Below, in pieces: positions 33,014-41,465 of a stretch of 64,000 nucleotides of DNA (position 1 is the stretch's first letter; the number at the start of each line of letters is the position of its first letter). The DNA is from Streptomyces alanosinicus (GTDB lineage Bacteria; Actinomycetota; Actinomycetes; Streptomycetales; Streptomycetaceae): positions 292,912 through 356,911 of the forward strand of contig NZ_BMVG01000008.1 in assembly GCF_014650595.1 (NCBI RefSeq), in the 5' to 3' direction. Below the pieces are notes generated by a model. It was not told the origin of the DNA. It did no database searches and worked only from the letters and a program-made list of their open reading frames with translations. The translations under genes and the position numbers were made by a program.

Positions 33014-33039
33014 CGCCCCGGACGGCATAAGCTCGACGC

Positions 33040-33660
33040 GTGGCGAAGTACTTCGACGTGCATCCTGACAACCCGCAACCGCGCAGCATCGCCCAGATCG
33101 CCGACGCGGTGCGCTCGGAAGCCCTCATCGCATACCCGACCGACTCCTGTTACGCGCTGGGCTGCCGGCTGGGCAGCCGGGACGGGATGGACCGGATCCG
33201 TTCCATCCGCCGGCTGGACGACCGGCACCACTTCACACTGATGTGCCGGGACTTCGCGCAGCTCGGCCAGTTCGTGCAGGTGGACAACGACGTGTTCCGC
33301 GCCGTGAAGGCGTCCACGCCCGGCAGTTACACCTTCATCCTCCCGGCCACCCGGGAGGTGCCGCGCAAGCTGCTGCACCCGAAGAAGAAGACCGTGGGGG
33401 TACGCATCCCCGACCACGTGGTCACCCAGGCGCTGCTGGCGGAGCTGGGCGAGCCGCTGCTGTCCAGCACGCTGCTGCTGCCGGACGAGAAGGAGCCGCT
33501 GACGCAGGGCTGGGAGATCAAGGACCGACTCGACCACGTGGTGGACGCGGTGGTCGACTCGGGCGAGTGCGGCACCGAGCCGACGACGGTCGTGGACTTC
33601 TCCGGCGGCGAGGCGGAGATCGTACGGCGGGGCGCCGGGGACACCAGCCGCTTCGAGTGA
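33040..33660 (+). CDS. YciO/Sua5/YrdC-family protein (threonylcarbamoyl-AMP synthase-like)
   Basis: 206-residue protein of the YrdC/Sua5 superfamily, closest in length and sequence to YciO. Characteristic stretches: ALIAYPTDSCYALGCRLGS, the HHFTLMCRDFAQLGQFV segment, PGSYTFILPATREVPRKLLHPKKKTVGVRIPDH with the basic loop that binds RNA and ATP, and PTTVVDFSGG at the end. TsaC/Sua5 makes threonylcarbamoyl-adenylate for t6A37 tRNA modification; YciO-type members are much less active and their role is less clear. Start GTG at 33040 with only a weak ribosome binding site. Followed after 114 bp by a dienelactone hydrolase. Confidence 0.87.
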   Translation: MAKYFDVHPDNPQPRSIAQIADAVRSEALIAYPTDSCYALGCRLGSRDGMDRIRSIRRLDDRHHFTLMCRDFAQLGQFVQVDNDVFRAVKASTPGSYTFILPATREVPRKLLHPKKKTVGVRIPDHVVTQALLAELGEPLLSSTLLLPDEKEPLTQGWEIKDRLDHVVDAVVDSGECGTEPTTVVDFSGGEAEIVRRGAGDTSRFE

Positions 33661-33774
33661 GCGCGCGGGCACCGGGTGCGGGGCTGCGGATCTTGCGTGG
33701 CAGCATGGGCCGTAGCCGGCGCCGGGGGGCCGACCGCCGCCCGACGCCCATTCCCCCAGGGAGGCCTGCTCACC

Positions 33775-34530
33775 ATGACCGATCTCCAGCGAACCGACGT
33801 CGACATCCCGACCGAGGACGGCGTCGCCGACGCCTATCTCGTCCATCCCGCGGACGGGCGCCCGCGTCCGGGCGTGCTGTTCTACCAGGACGCCTACGGC
33901 CTGCGCCCGCATCTGAAGTCGATGGCCGACCGGCTGGCCGCCGAGGGCTACGCGGTGCTGGTGCCCAATGTGACGTACCGTCTCGGCCGGGCGCCGGTCC
34001 TCGAACTGCCGGAGTTCATCGACCCCGGCGCCGACCCGACCATCTGGGAGAAGCTCGGCCCGATCATCTTCTCGCTGACCCAGGATCTGATCGTGCGGGA
34101 CTCCGCCGCTTATCTGCGCTGGATGGCCGACAGCCCGGCGGTCGCCGACGGGCCGGTCGGGCTCACCGGCTACTGCATGGGCGCCCGGCTCTCCCTGTGG
34201 ACGGCGGCTGCGCATCCGGACCGGGTCACGGCGGCCGCCGGATTCCACGGTGCCGCACTCGCCACCGACGATCCGACCAGCCCGCACCTGGGTGCCCCGC
34301 ACATCAAGGCGGAGCTGTACCTCGGCCACGCCGACAACGACCCGTCGCTGCCGCCGGAGCAGATCGAGCGCTTCGAGAAGGCCCTGACCGATGCCGGGGT
34401 CCGGCACACGTGCGAGGTCTACGAGGGCGCCCAGCACGGCTACACGCAGGCGGACACGCCCGCGTACGACGAGGAGGCCGCCGAGCGGCACTGGGCGGCG
34501 CTGCTCGGCCTGCTCGGGCGCTCCTTCTGA
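33775..34530 (+). CDS. Dienelactone hydrolase-family protein
   Basis: 251-residue alpha/beta hydrolase. The nucleophile elbow is GLTGYCMGARLSLW, with Cys (about residue 134) as in true dienelactone hydrolases; Asp is in YLGHADNDPSLPP and His in EGAQHGYTQAD, giving a complete Cys-Asp-His triad. Such enzymes open enol-lactone or related ester rings in aromatic degradation, but this branch is broad. AGGGAGG precedes the ATG at 33775. No aromatic-degradation genes adjoin it. Confidence 0.88.
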   Translation: MTDLQRTDVDIPTEDGVADAYLVHPADGRPRPGVLFYQDAYGLRPHLKSMADRLAAEGYAVLVPNVTYRLGRAPVLELPEFIDPGADPTIWEKLGPIIFSLTQDLIVRDSAAYLRWMADSPAVADGPVGLTGYCMGARLSLWTAAAHPDRVTAAAGFHGAALATDDPTSPHLGAPHIKAELYLGHADNDPSLPPEQIERFEKALTDAGVRHTCEVYEGAQHGYTQADTPAYDEEAAERHWAALLGLLGRSF

Positions 34531-34611
34531 CACCGGCTCACCCACCGGACCACGATCGGCTCCCGGCTCCCGCCGCACCGCGGGCGCCGGGAGCCGATCT
34601 CGTTCCACGCA

Positions 34612-34640
34612 TTGACACACACGCGGTTCACCACGAATCT
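34612..34640 (+). promoter_or_regulatory. Promoter of GH64 glucanase gene
   Basis: A perfect -35 box TTGACA (34612-34617) is followed after 17 bp by a weak -10 GAATCT (34635-34640). The -10 abuts a perfect operator palindrome. Confidence 0.6.
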
Positions 34641-34655
34641 GAGAGCGCTCTCAGA
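34638..34655. promoter_or_regulatory. LacI-family operator, 18-bp palindrome
   Basis: TCTGAGAGCGCTCTCAGA is perfectly palindromic with the GAGCGCTC core seen in sugar-responsive LacI-family boxes such as the CebR site. It overlaps the -10/transcription start, the expected place for repression of a glucanase gene. Confidence 0.75.
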
Positions 34656-34658
34656 CAG

Positions 34659-34678
34659 GTACGGACCAAGGTCCGTAC
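34659..34678. promoter_or_regulatory. Second palindromic operator upstream of GH64 gene
   Basis: GTACGGACC-AA-GGTCCGTAC, perfect 9-bp arms with a 2-bp centre, three bases downstream of the LacI-type palindrome. In RNA it could also form a hairpin in the 5' untranslated region, ending about 16 bases before the ribosome binding site. Confidence 0.6.
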
Positions 34679-34707
34679 GACCCCGACCCCACACGGAGGT
34701 ATGGAGA

Positions 34708-35907
34708 GTGCCGCATCAACTCACCCGCCCCGCACTGCCCCTGGCGGCCGCCGCGGCCCTGGTCGGCTCGGTGCTCGCCCTCGGCGCCCCGGGCCGCGCC
34801 GGTGCCGCCGTACCGGACACCATCCCCCTGCAGATCACCAACAACTCGGGCCGCTCCGAACCGGTCTACGTCTACGACCTCGGCACCCAGCTGTCCTCCG
34901 GGCAGCAGGGCTGGGCCGACGCGAACGGCACCTTCCACGCCTGGCCGGCGGGCGGCAACCCCCCGACGCCCGCTCCGGACACGGCGATCGACGGCCCGGC
35001 CCCCGGGCAGTCGAAGACGATCCGGATACCGAAGTTCTCCGGCCGGATCTACTTCTCCTACGGCCAGAAGCTCGATTTCCGGCTGGCCACCGGCGGCCTG
35101 GTGCAGCCGGCCGTGCAGAACCCCTCCGACCCCAACCGGAACATCCTGTTCAACTGGTCCGAGTACACCCTCAACGACTCCGGGCTGTGGCTGAACAGCA
35201 CCCAGGTGGACATGTTCTCGGCGCCGTACGCGGTCGGGGTGCGGCGCTCCGACGGCGGCGTGGGCACCACCGGACATCTGAAGTCCGGCGGCTACTCCGG
35301 CTTCTTCGACGCACTGCGCGGCCGGTCGGGCGGCTGGTCCGGGCTGGTCCAGACCCGCTCCGACGGCACGGTGCTGCGTGCGCTCTCGCCGCTGTACGGC
35401 GTGGAGACGGGCGCCCTGCCGGCGAACGTGATGGACGACTACGTGAGCCGGGTCTGGCAGAAGTACGCGACGTCGACGCTGACCGTGACGCCGTTCACCG
35501 ACCGGCCGGACACCAAGTACTACGGCCGCGTCTCGGGCGACGTCATGAACTTCACCGACGCCTCGGGCGCCGTCGTCACCAGCTTCCAGAAGCCGGACGC
35601 GGACAGCGTCTTCGGCTGCCACAAGCTGCTCGACGCGCCCAACGACCAGGTCCGCGGCCCCATTTCGCGCACCCTGTGCGCCGGTTTCAACCGCTCCACG
35701 CTGCTGGTCAACCCGAACCAGCCGGACACCTCGGCGGCCGGCTTCTACCAGGACGCGGTGACCAACCAGTACGCGCGTGCCGTGCATGCGGCGATGGCCG
35801 ACGGCAAGGCCTACGCGTTCGCCTTCGACGACGTCGGCAACCAGGAGTCGCTGGTCCACGACGGCGGCCCGCAGCAGGCGTATCTCACCCTGGATCCGCT
35901 GAGCTGA
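34708..35907 (+). CDS. Secreted GH64 endo-beta-1,3-glucanase
   Basis: 399-residue exported glycoside hydrolase. The signal peptide runs to about residue 32 (LPLAAAAALVGSVLALGAPGRAGAA). The mature part matches glycoside hydrolase family 64 (laminaripentaose-producing glucanase, thaumatin-like barrel): IPLQITNNSGRSEPVYVYDLG, GRIYFSYGQKLDFRL, FNWSEYTLNDSGLWLNSTQVDMFSAPYAVG, and the C-terminal QYARAVHAAMADGKAYAFAFDDVG. Glu and Asp in the NWSEYT...TQVDMF block are the likely catalytic acids. No carbohydrate-binding module is attached. GTG at 34708 lies seven bases after GGAGGT; an out-of-frame ATG lies between. Controlled by a TTGACA promoter and two palindromes, hence probably induced by beta-glucan breakdown products. 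Confidence 0.92.
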   Translation: MPHQLTRPALPLAAAAALVGSVLALGAPGRAGAAVPDTIPLQITNNSGRSEPVYVYDLGTQLSSGQQGWADANGTFHAWPAGGNPPTPAPDTAIDGPAPGQSKTIRIPKFSGRIYFSYGQKLDFRLATGGLVQPAVQNPSDPNRNILFNWSEYTLNDSGLWLNSTQVDMFSAPYAVGVRRSDGGVGTTGHLKSGGYSGFFDALRGRSGGWSGLVQTRSDGTVLRALSPLYGVETGALPANVMDDYVSRVWQKYATSTLTVTPFTDRPDTKYYGRVSGDVMNFTDASGAVVTSFQKPDADSVFGCHKLLDAPNDQVRGPISRTLCAGFNRSTLLVNPNQPDTSAAGFYQDAVTNQYARAVHAAMADGKAYAFAFDDVGNQESLVHDGGPQQAYLTLDPLS

Positions 35908-35914
35908 CATGCCA

Positions 35915-35943
35915 CGGCCCCGCACCCCTCGGGTGCGGGGCCG
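35915..35943. terminator. Hairpin terminator
   Basis: Perfect 13-bp stem (35915-35927 and 35931-35943) with a 3-base loop just after the GH64 stop and before the convergent protease remnant. Confidence 0.85.
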
Positions 35944-35954
35944 CGACGGGTGGC

Positions 35955-36963
35955 TCAGCCGGTCGTCAGGGCGGTGTCGTCCACGACAAAGCTGGTCTGC
36001 AGCGAGGAGTCCTCCACGCCGTTGAACTTCAGCGTGACCGTCGAGCCCGCCGGCGAGGACAGGTCGAAGGACTTCTGGCTGTAGCCGGCGGCCTTGTTGA
36101 GGTTCGAGTAGGTCGCGAGGGTCTTCGAACCCGCGGTCACCGTCAGCTTGTCGTACTGGGTGCTGGTGGTGGTCTCCGAGGTGTCGATGGGCAGGGATCG
36201 ACAGGCCGGCGGGCAGACCGAAGGCGCTGTAGGACAGCGCGCCGCTGTTGGTGCTGCTCGCCTGCACCTGGAGACTGACGGCCGTGCCGACGGTGGAGGT
36301 CTGGTTGCCCGGGTTGGTGACCGTCACGCCGTTGCCCGGCGGGGTGACATGGCTGCCGACGTTGATGCCGGCGAAGGCGTTGGCGACGCCCGCGTACTGG
36401 GCGGAGCCCGCGCCGTACAGCGCGGTGGCCGCGTTCAGGGAGGCGGTGCGGGCGGCGGCGTAGTCGGTGCCGGACGTCATGTACGTCGTCAGCGCCTTGT
36501 ACCAGATCTGCAGCGCGGCGGCGCGGCCGATGCCGGTGACGGTGACGCCGTCGGAGGTCGGGCTGTTGTAGGTCACACCGCTGATGACCTTGGTGCCGCT
36601 GCCCTCGGAGAGCAGGTAGAACATGTGATTCGCGGGGCCCGAGGAGTAGTGCACGTCGAGGCCGCCGACGCCCGAGTACCAGGAGTCGGCCGAGCTGCCG
36701 TCCTTGCTGGGCTTGTCCATGTAGCGCAGCGGGGTGCCGTCGCCGTTGATGTTGATCTTCTCGCCGATGAGGTAGTCACCCGGGTCGGAGCTGTTGTTGG
36801 CGTAGAACTCCACGCCGGTGCCCATGATGTCGGAGGTCACCTCGTTCAACCCGCCCGACTCACCGGTGTATTCGAGCCCCGCGGTGTTCGAGGTGACACC
36901 GTGACTCATCTCGCGGCCGGCCACGTCCAGCGAGGTCAGCGGGTCGTTGTTGCCCGATCCGTC
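35955..36963 (-). pseudogene. M4 (thermolysin-type) metalloprotease remnant
   Basis: C-terminal half of a secreted M4 protease. Readable are GREMSHGVTSNTAGLEYTGE, SGGLNEVTSDIMG, the peptidase_M4_C region ending YAGVANAFAGINVG, then a putative Ig-like domain and a C-terminal beta domain (SFDLSSPAGSTVTLKF). It is broken in three ways: the sequence stops at DGSGNNDP near 36,962, so signal, propeptide and half the catalytic domain are missing; the HExxH motif reads REMSH, with Arg (CGC) for the first zinc-binding His (CAC expected); and around 36,190-36,200 the frame shifts within the Ig-like domain. No ribosome binding site is near the break. Confidence 0.88.
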
Positions 36964-36967
36964 GCAC

Positions 36968-37216
36968 TGGGGCGACGGCACCAACCTCGTCGCGCTCGCC
37001 GTCGACTTCCGCCGCGACGAGCGCGAGCGGCGGGCGCGGGCCGAGCGCGGCGAGTGGGCCGGTGACGGAGGCACCTGGGCGCACGGCATCCTGGGCGACT
37101 GGCTGGACGCCTGGGCCTGGTGGCTGCGGGCCACGACGCCGGTGCACGCCCGGCTCGAACCCGTCACCTGGCGCTCCATCGCCCTGCAACTCGGCGCCGC
37201 GCAGGGCTACGAGTAG
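36968..37216 (+). pseudogene. C-terminal fragment of an unidentified protein
   Basis: About 82 residues starting WGDGTNLVALAVDF and ending ALQLGAAQGYE, rich in Trp and with normal codon bias. The fragment abuts the truncated end of the M4 protease remnant on the other strand, so both were probably cut by the same rearrangement. An ATG at 36947 could start it, but the first seven residues are antisense to the protease fragment and there is no ribosome binding site. I do not recognise the parent family. Confidence 0.5.
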
Positions 37217-37237
37217 CGACCGGCCCCGCACCGGTCC

Positions 37238-37275
37238 CTCGCCGCCCCTCGCCGCCCCTCGCCGCCCCTCGCCTG
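37238..37275. repeat. 10-bp tandem repeat
   Basis: GCCGCCCCTC is repeated three times exactly (37241-37270) with partial copies on both sides, between the fragment above and the HAD gene, ending about 15 bp before its start. Confidence 0.85.
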
Positions 37276-37288
37276 GCATGATCACGGC

Positions 37289-37993
37289 GTGACGAGCGAA
37301 TCCACGCAGCCCGGCCGGACCAGGTACGTCCTCTTCGACGTCGACGGCACGTTGATCGACGCCCTGGACAACCAGCGCCAGGTATGGCGAGCGTGGGCGG
37401 CGCACTACGGACTGGACCCGGACGAGGTCTGCAGCGTGGCCCTGCGGACCCGGCCCACCGAGACCTTCGCGCAGGTCGCCGCGGGCCACGATCCGCACGC
37501 GTGCCTGGGCAAGCTGCACGAACTGGAGGACGAGGACGTCCGGTCCGGCCGCTACGCGGCCTTCGACGGCGCGGCAGAGGTGCTGCGCGGCCTGCCGCCG
37601 GGGTCCTGGGCGCTGGTGACCTCGAACTACGCGCACCGGGTGCGCGGCCGTTTCCTGCGGACGGGTCTGCCGGCGCCGGGCCTGATCGTCGACGCGGCCG
37701 CCGTCGAGGAGGGCAAGCCCTCTGCCGTTCCGTATCTGCGGGCCGCCGCGCTGCTGGGCGCCGATCCCGGCGACTGCCTGGTCATCGAGGACGCCCCGTC
37801 CGGAGTGCGGTCCGGGCTGCGTGCCGGTATGACGGTGTGGGGCGTGAACGCCGCTGCCGCGGTGGAGGGCGTGCACCGCCACTTCGGGAGCCTGCGCGAA
37901 GCGGTCCCGCACATCCTGGCCTTCGCGTCCGGATCCGCTGCCGGCGCCGGCCCTGCGACACGCCCGCGGACCCGACCCCCCAACCGCCGCTGA
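37289..37993 (+). CDS. HAD-family phosphatase (sugar-phosphatase type)
   Basis: 234-residue haloacid dehalogenase hydrolase. Motif I is VLFDVDGTLID with nucleophile Asp17 and acid/base Asp19; the cap domain fills residues 25-85; motif II Thr/Ser is in WALVTSNYAHRVRGRF; motif III Lys in VEEGKPSAVPYLRAA; motif IV acidic pair in CLVIEDAPSGVRSG. The arrangement fits GPP/DOG1-like sugar or polyol phosphatases. Start GTG at 37289. A Pro/Arg-rich 20-residue tail follows the domain. The metallophosphoesterase gene starts only 16-25 bp later, so the two are probably co-transcribed. Confidence 0.88.
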   Translation: MTSESTQPGRTRYVLFDVDGTLIDALDNQRQVWRAWAAHYGLDPDEVCSVALRTRPTETFAQVAAGHDPHACLGKLHELEDEDVRSGRYAAFDGAAEVLRGLPPGSWALVTSNYAHRVRGRFLRTGLPAPGLIVDAAAVEEGKPSAVPYLRAAALLGADPGDCLVIEDAPSGVRSGLRAGMTVWGVNAAAAVEGVHRHFGSLREAVPHILAFASGSAAGAGPATRPRTRPPNRR

Positions 37994-38009
37994 CCGGTGC
38001 GTTGTTACG

Positions 38010-39521
38010 GTGGATCGTGTGTCTGAATCCTCGCGCGATACCGCACAGGGCGCCGGCTGGGGCTCGGCCGAGCCCGGAGCCTACAAGCAGTTGATGCCGG
38101 ACCACGTCGAGAAGGTGTCGTGGCTGAACCCGCGGACCCTGTGGCTCGCCCGCAACGGCGTGCTGGCGTCCTGGTTCGGTGATCCGACCGGACGCACCCG
38201 CGCCCGCTGGGTGGCGCGCCGGCAGGCGGCCGGGGCGCCCGACGACAAGGTGATCCGGCGGGACGGCGCCGACCGGTTCTCCTTCATGGTCATCGGGGAC
38301 ACCGGCGAGGGCGACGATCCCCAATACGCCGTCGTGCCCGGGTTCCTGAAGGCGAGTCAGGGCACGGACTTCGCGGTGATCGCGAGCGATGTGATCTATC
38401 CGGTCGGCAGCGCCCGGGACTACGGCGACAAGTTCTTCCGGCCCTACCAGGACTATCCGGCGCCGATCTACGCGATACCGGGCAACCACGACTGGTACGA
38501 GGACCTCGGCGCGTTCATGCGGGTCTTCTGCGCCGACACCCCGCCGCTGGACCCCGAGCCCCGGCCACGCCCGTTCGGCCGCGCCTGGTGGCGCGCCCTG
38601 CTGTGGCACCGGCCGCGCCCGACGGACGAGCAACGGCTCGCCGCCGCACGGCAGTTGCGCGCGGATCCCGGTCAACAGGCCGCGCAGCCGGGGCCGTACT
38701 GGGCCATCGACGCGGGTCCGGTGCGGATCGTCGGTATCGACACCGGTCTGCTCGGCACGATCGACGCCGAACAGGGCGCCTGGCTGCGCACGGTGTCCCG
38801 GGGGCCCAAGCCGAAGATCCTGATCACCGGGTCACCGCTGTACGTCGACGGCGAACACCACCCGTGCCGGATCGAGGGCGGCGGGACGGTGGACGAGATC
38901 GTGCGGAACCCGGAGCACCGCTACGTGGCGGCGATCGGCGGTGACATCCACAACTACCAGCGCTACCCGGTCGATGTGGACGGCCGCACCATCCAGTACG
39001 TGGTCGCGGGCGGCGGCGGGGCGTTCATGCACGCCACGCACACCATTCCGCGCGTATCGGTCGGCGGTGTCACCGAGCGGGACTTCCGCTGCTATCCGCT
39101 GCGCGGTGACTCGCTCGCCTTCTACAGCCGCCTGTACGGACGCCGGCTGCGGCTGCGCCGCTTCTTCACCCTGAGCGAGTCGGAGGCCACGGCCGTCGTC
39201 GCCGAACGGCTCGGCATCGAGACGGGCCGCGCGCCCGGTCCGGACACCCGGGTGAGCAGGCGCACCCGTCTCGTCGCGAGCCTGCTCGGCACCGGCGGCC
39301 GCCCGGACCGCGAGTCCCGTTTCCGGCTGCCCGTGCGCACCCTCTACACCCGGCTGTTCTCGCCCGGCTCGGCCACGTACAGCCCGCCGTTCTTCAAGTG
39401 CTTCCTGCGGCTGGACGTCGCTCCGGAGGAGTTGCGGCTGCGCTGCTTCGCCGCGACGGGCAACCGTGCGCAGGAGGCCGATCCGCCGGTGGAGGACGAG
39501 TTCGTCATTCCGCTGAAGTGA
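38010..39521 (+). CDS. Metallophosphoesterase
   Basis: About 500-residue calcineurin-like phosphoesterase. Metal-binding motifs are in order: FMVIGDTGEGDD (about residue 95), the second-block ASDVIYPVG where Gly is usual, PGNHDWYED, ILITGSPLYVDG and IGGDIHNYQRYPV. The last 130 residues are an extension conserved in streptomycetes (YSRLYGRRLRLRRFF, YSPPFFKCFLRLDV). Two GTG starts are possible, 38010 and 38019 (VSESSRD); neither has a strong ribosome binding site. No signal peptide. Substrate unknown. Probably in one operon with the HAD phosphatase. Confidence 0.85.
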   Translation: MDRVSESSRDTAQGAGWGSAEPGAYKQLMPDHVEKVSWLNPRTLWLARNGVLASWFGDPTGRTRARWVARRQAAGAPDDKVIRRDGADRFSFMVIGDTGEGDDPQYAVVPGFLKASQGTDFAVIASDVIYPVGSARDYGDKFFRPYQDYPAPIYAIPGNHDWYEDLGAFMRVFCADTPPLDPEPRPRPFGRAWWRALLWHRPRPTDEQRLAAARQLRADPGQQAAQPGPYWAIDAGPVRIVGIDTGLLGTIDAEQGAWLRTVSRGPKPKILITGSPLYVDGEHHPCRIEGGGTVDEIVRNPEHRYVAAIGGDIHNYQRYPVDVDGRTIQYVVAGGGGAFMHATHTIPRVSVGGVTERDFRCYPLRGDSLAFYSRLYGRRLRLRRFFTLSESEATAVVAERLGIETGRAPGPDTRVSRRTRLVASLLGTGGRPDRESRFRLPVRTLYTRLFSPGSATYSPPFFKCFLRLDVAPEELRLRCFAATGNRAQEADPPVEDEFVIPLK

Positions 39522-39589
39522 TCACACGGTTGTCACACCCGCCTGCCAGAATCGGAGGCGGAAGCGACGTACGACCGTTGGAGGAGCCC

Positions 39590-40618
39590 ATGCCGTCCAC
39601 CGCCCGTCCGCTGCGCAAGCTGGGCTTCCTCACCATCGGCCTGTTCGACCCCGCGGATCCGGCGGCGGGGCACGAGTCCACGCTGCGGATCATCGAGCTG
39701 GGCGAGCGGCTCGGCTTCGACAGCGCCTGGCTGCGCCACCGCCATCTGCAGCACGGCATCTCGTCCCCTGTCGCCGTCCTCGCCGCCGCCTCCCAGCGCA
39801 CCCGGCGCATCGCGCTGGGCACCGCGGTGACACCGCTCGGCTGGGAGAACCCGCTGCGACTCGCCGAGGACCTGGCGACGGTGGACATCCTGTCCGGCGG
39901 CCGGCTGAACCCGGGCGTCAGCGTGGGCCCGCCGACACACTTCGACCAGGTCAAGGACGCCCTCTACCCGGACACGGCCGAGGCCGAGGACTTCTCCTAC
40001 GAGCGGGTGCGACGGCTGCTGGACCTGGTGCGCGGCAAGCCCGCCAGCGACTTCAGCGGGCGGGAGGGCTTCGAGGTGTTCTCGGACGTCGTCCAGCCCC
40101 AGTCCCCCGGGCTCGGCCGCCGGCTGTGGTACGGCGGCTCCGGCCTCCGCTCGGCCCGCTGGGCGGGCGAGCACGGCCTGAATCTCCTCACCAGCAGCGT
40201 GGTCAAGGCGGAACAGCCGGACGGGCCTTGGGACTTCGCCGCGATCCAGCAGTCCCTCATCAGGGAGTTCCGCGCCCGTCACCCCGACGGCGACGCGGCC
40301 CGGGTCTCGCACGGCCTGGTCGTGATCCCCACCGACTCCGCGAGCCCGGAGCAGCGCGCGAAGTACGAGGCGTACGCGGCCCAGCGGCTGCCCCGCACCT
40401 CCTCCCCGCAGGGGCCGGGCCGGCTGCTGTTCGCCCCGGACCTGGTCGGCACCTCGCAGGAGATCGCCGAACGCCTGTCCGCGCACGCCGCGTTCCGGGA
40501 GGTGGACGAGGTGGCGTTCGCGCTGCCGTTCACCTTCGCGCACGAGGACTACGTACAGATCCTGACGGACATGGCGACAAGCCTGGGCCCGGCACTGGGC
40601 TGGAAACCGGCCGGCTGA
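39590..40618 (+). CDS. Luciferase-like (LLM class) flavin-dependent oxidoreductase
   Basis: 342-residue TIM-barrel enzyme of the bacterial luciferase family, which uses reduced FMN or F420. Characteristic parts: KLGFLTIGLFDP at the N-terminus, IIELGERLGFDSAWLRHRH, TRRIALGTAVTPLGWENPLRLAEDLATVDILSGGRLNPGVSVG, and PRLWYGG-like sequence RRLWYGGSGLRSARWAGEHGLNLL. GGAGGAG lies upstream of the ATG at 39590. The substrate is not predictable. Next to it lies a broken aldo/keto reductase on the same strand. Confidence 0.88.
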   Translation: MPSTARPLRKLGFLTIGLFDPADPAAGHESTLRIIELGERLGFDSAWLRHRHLQHGISSPVAVLAAASQRTRRIALGTAVTPLGWENPLRLAEDLATVDILSGGRLNPGVSVGPPTHFDQVKDALYPDTAEAEDFSYERVRRLLDLVRGKPASDFSGREGFEVFSDVVQPQSPGLGRRLWYGGSGLRSARWAGEHGLNLLTSSVVKAEQPDGPWDFAAIQQSLIREFRARHPDGDAARVSHGLVVIPTDSASPEQRAKYEAYAAQRLPRTSSPQGPGRLLFAPDLVGTSQEIAERLSAHAAFREVDEVAFALPFTFAHEDYVQILTDMATSLGPALGWKPAG

Positions 40619-40645
40619 GTCCACGAAGCGAGGGAAGGTCCCATC

Positions 40646-41301
40646 GTGAACGGTATTCCGGTGTACACGCTCAACGACGCTACGGCGATCCCCGCCATCG
40701 GTCTCGGCACCTGGCCGCTCGACGACGCGGCGGCCGAGCGGGCCGTGGGCTCCGCGCTCGGTCTGGGCCACCGGCTGGTGGCACCGCGGCGAACCACGCG
40801 AACGAGACCGGTGTCGGCAGGTACGCCGACTCCTGGAAGGCGATGATCAAGCTGCGCGAGGAGGGGCTGGTCCGCTCGATCGGCGTCTCGAACTTCACCG
40901 AGGAGCACATCACGCTGCTGGAGAAGGAGACCGGCGTGCTGCCGTCGGTGAACCAGATCGAGCTGCACCCGCTGTTCCCGCAGGAGGAGCTGCGCGCCTT
41001 CCACGCGGACAAGGGCATCGTCACCGAGAGCTGGAGCCCGCTGGGCCGGGGCAGCCATGTGCTGGACGACCCCGCGGTCGCGCGGATCGCCGAGCTGCAC
41101 GGGGTGACTCCGGGCCAGGTACTGCTGCGCTGGCACGTCCAGATGGGCGCGCTGCCCCTTCCGAAGTCGGCCGATCCGGGCCGGCAGCGGGCCGACCTGG
41201 ACGTCTTCGGCTTCTGCCTGGACTCCGGGCAGCTGGCGGCGATCGCCCGCCGCGCTCCGCGCCGGCTCGGCGACGATCCCGAGCGGCACGAGGAGTTCTG
41301 A
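40646..41301 (+). pseudogene. Aldo/keto reductase with internal deletion and frameshift
   Basis: The first 40 residues (PVYTLNDATAIPAIGLGTWP, ALGLGHRLV) are a normal aldo/keto reductase start, with GAGGGAAGG upstream. After about base 40,785 the frame changes, and homology resumes only at YADSWKAMIKLREEGLVRSIGVSNFTEEHI. Roughly 75-80 residues are missing, including the catalytic Asp-Tyr-Lys segment. The rest is normal to the C-terminus (QIELHPLFPQEELRAF, VLLRWHVQMGALPLPKSADPGR). The gene cannot give an active enzyme. Confidence 0.85.
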
Positions 41302-41465
41302 GCCGGCCGCGGGCGCCGCTCGCGCGTCGCGCTGACTGGTCCTGTCGCTCCCAGGATCGCCGGGGTACTGCTACGGCGGACGCCCGGGGCGCAGGGTGGA
41401 ATCCGGGGCCGCCGCCGTGACAGCGGTGGCCCGGACAGCCTGAGCACCATCCTGAGAGGTACGAC

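Noticed and set aside
33243..36278. Very long plus-strand open frame of about 1,000 codons
   Set aside because: It crosses the YciO, dienelactone hydrolase and GH64 genes in another frame, has Arg/Gly/Pro-dominated composition, and matches no family; it is a by-product of high GC.
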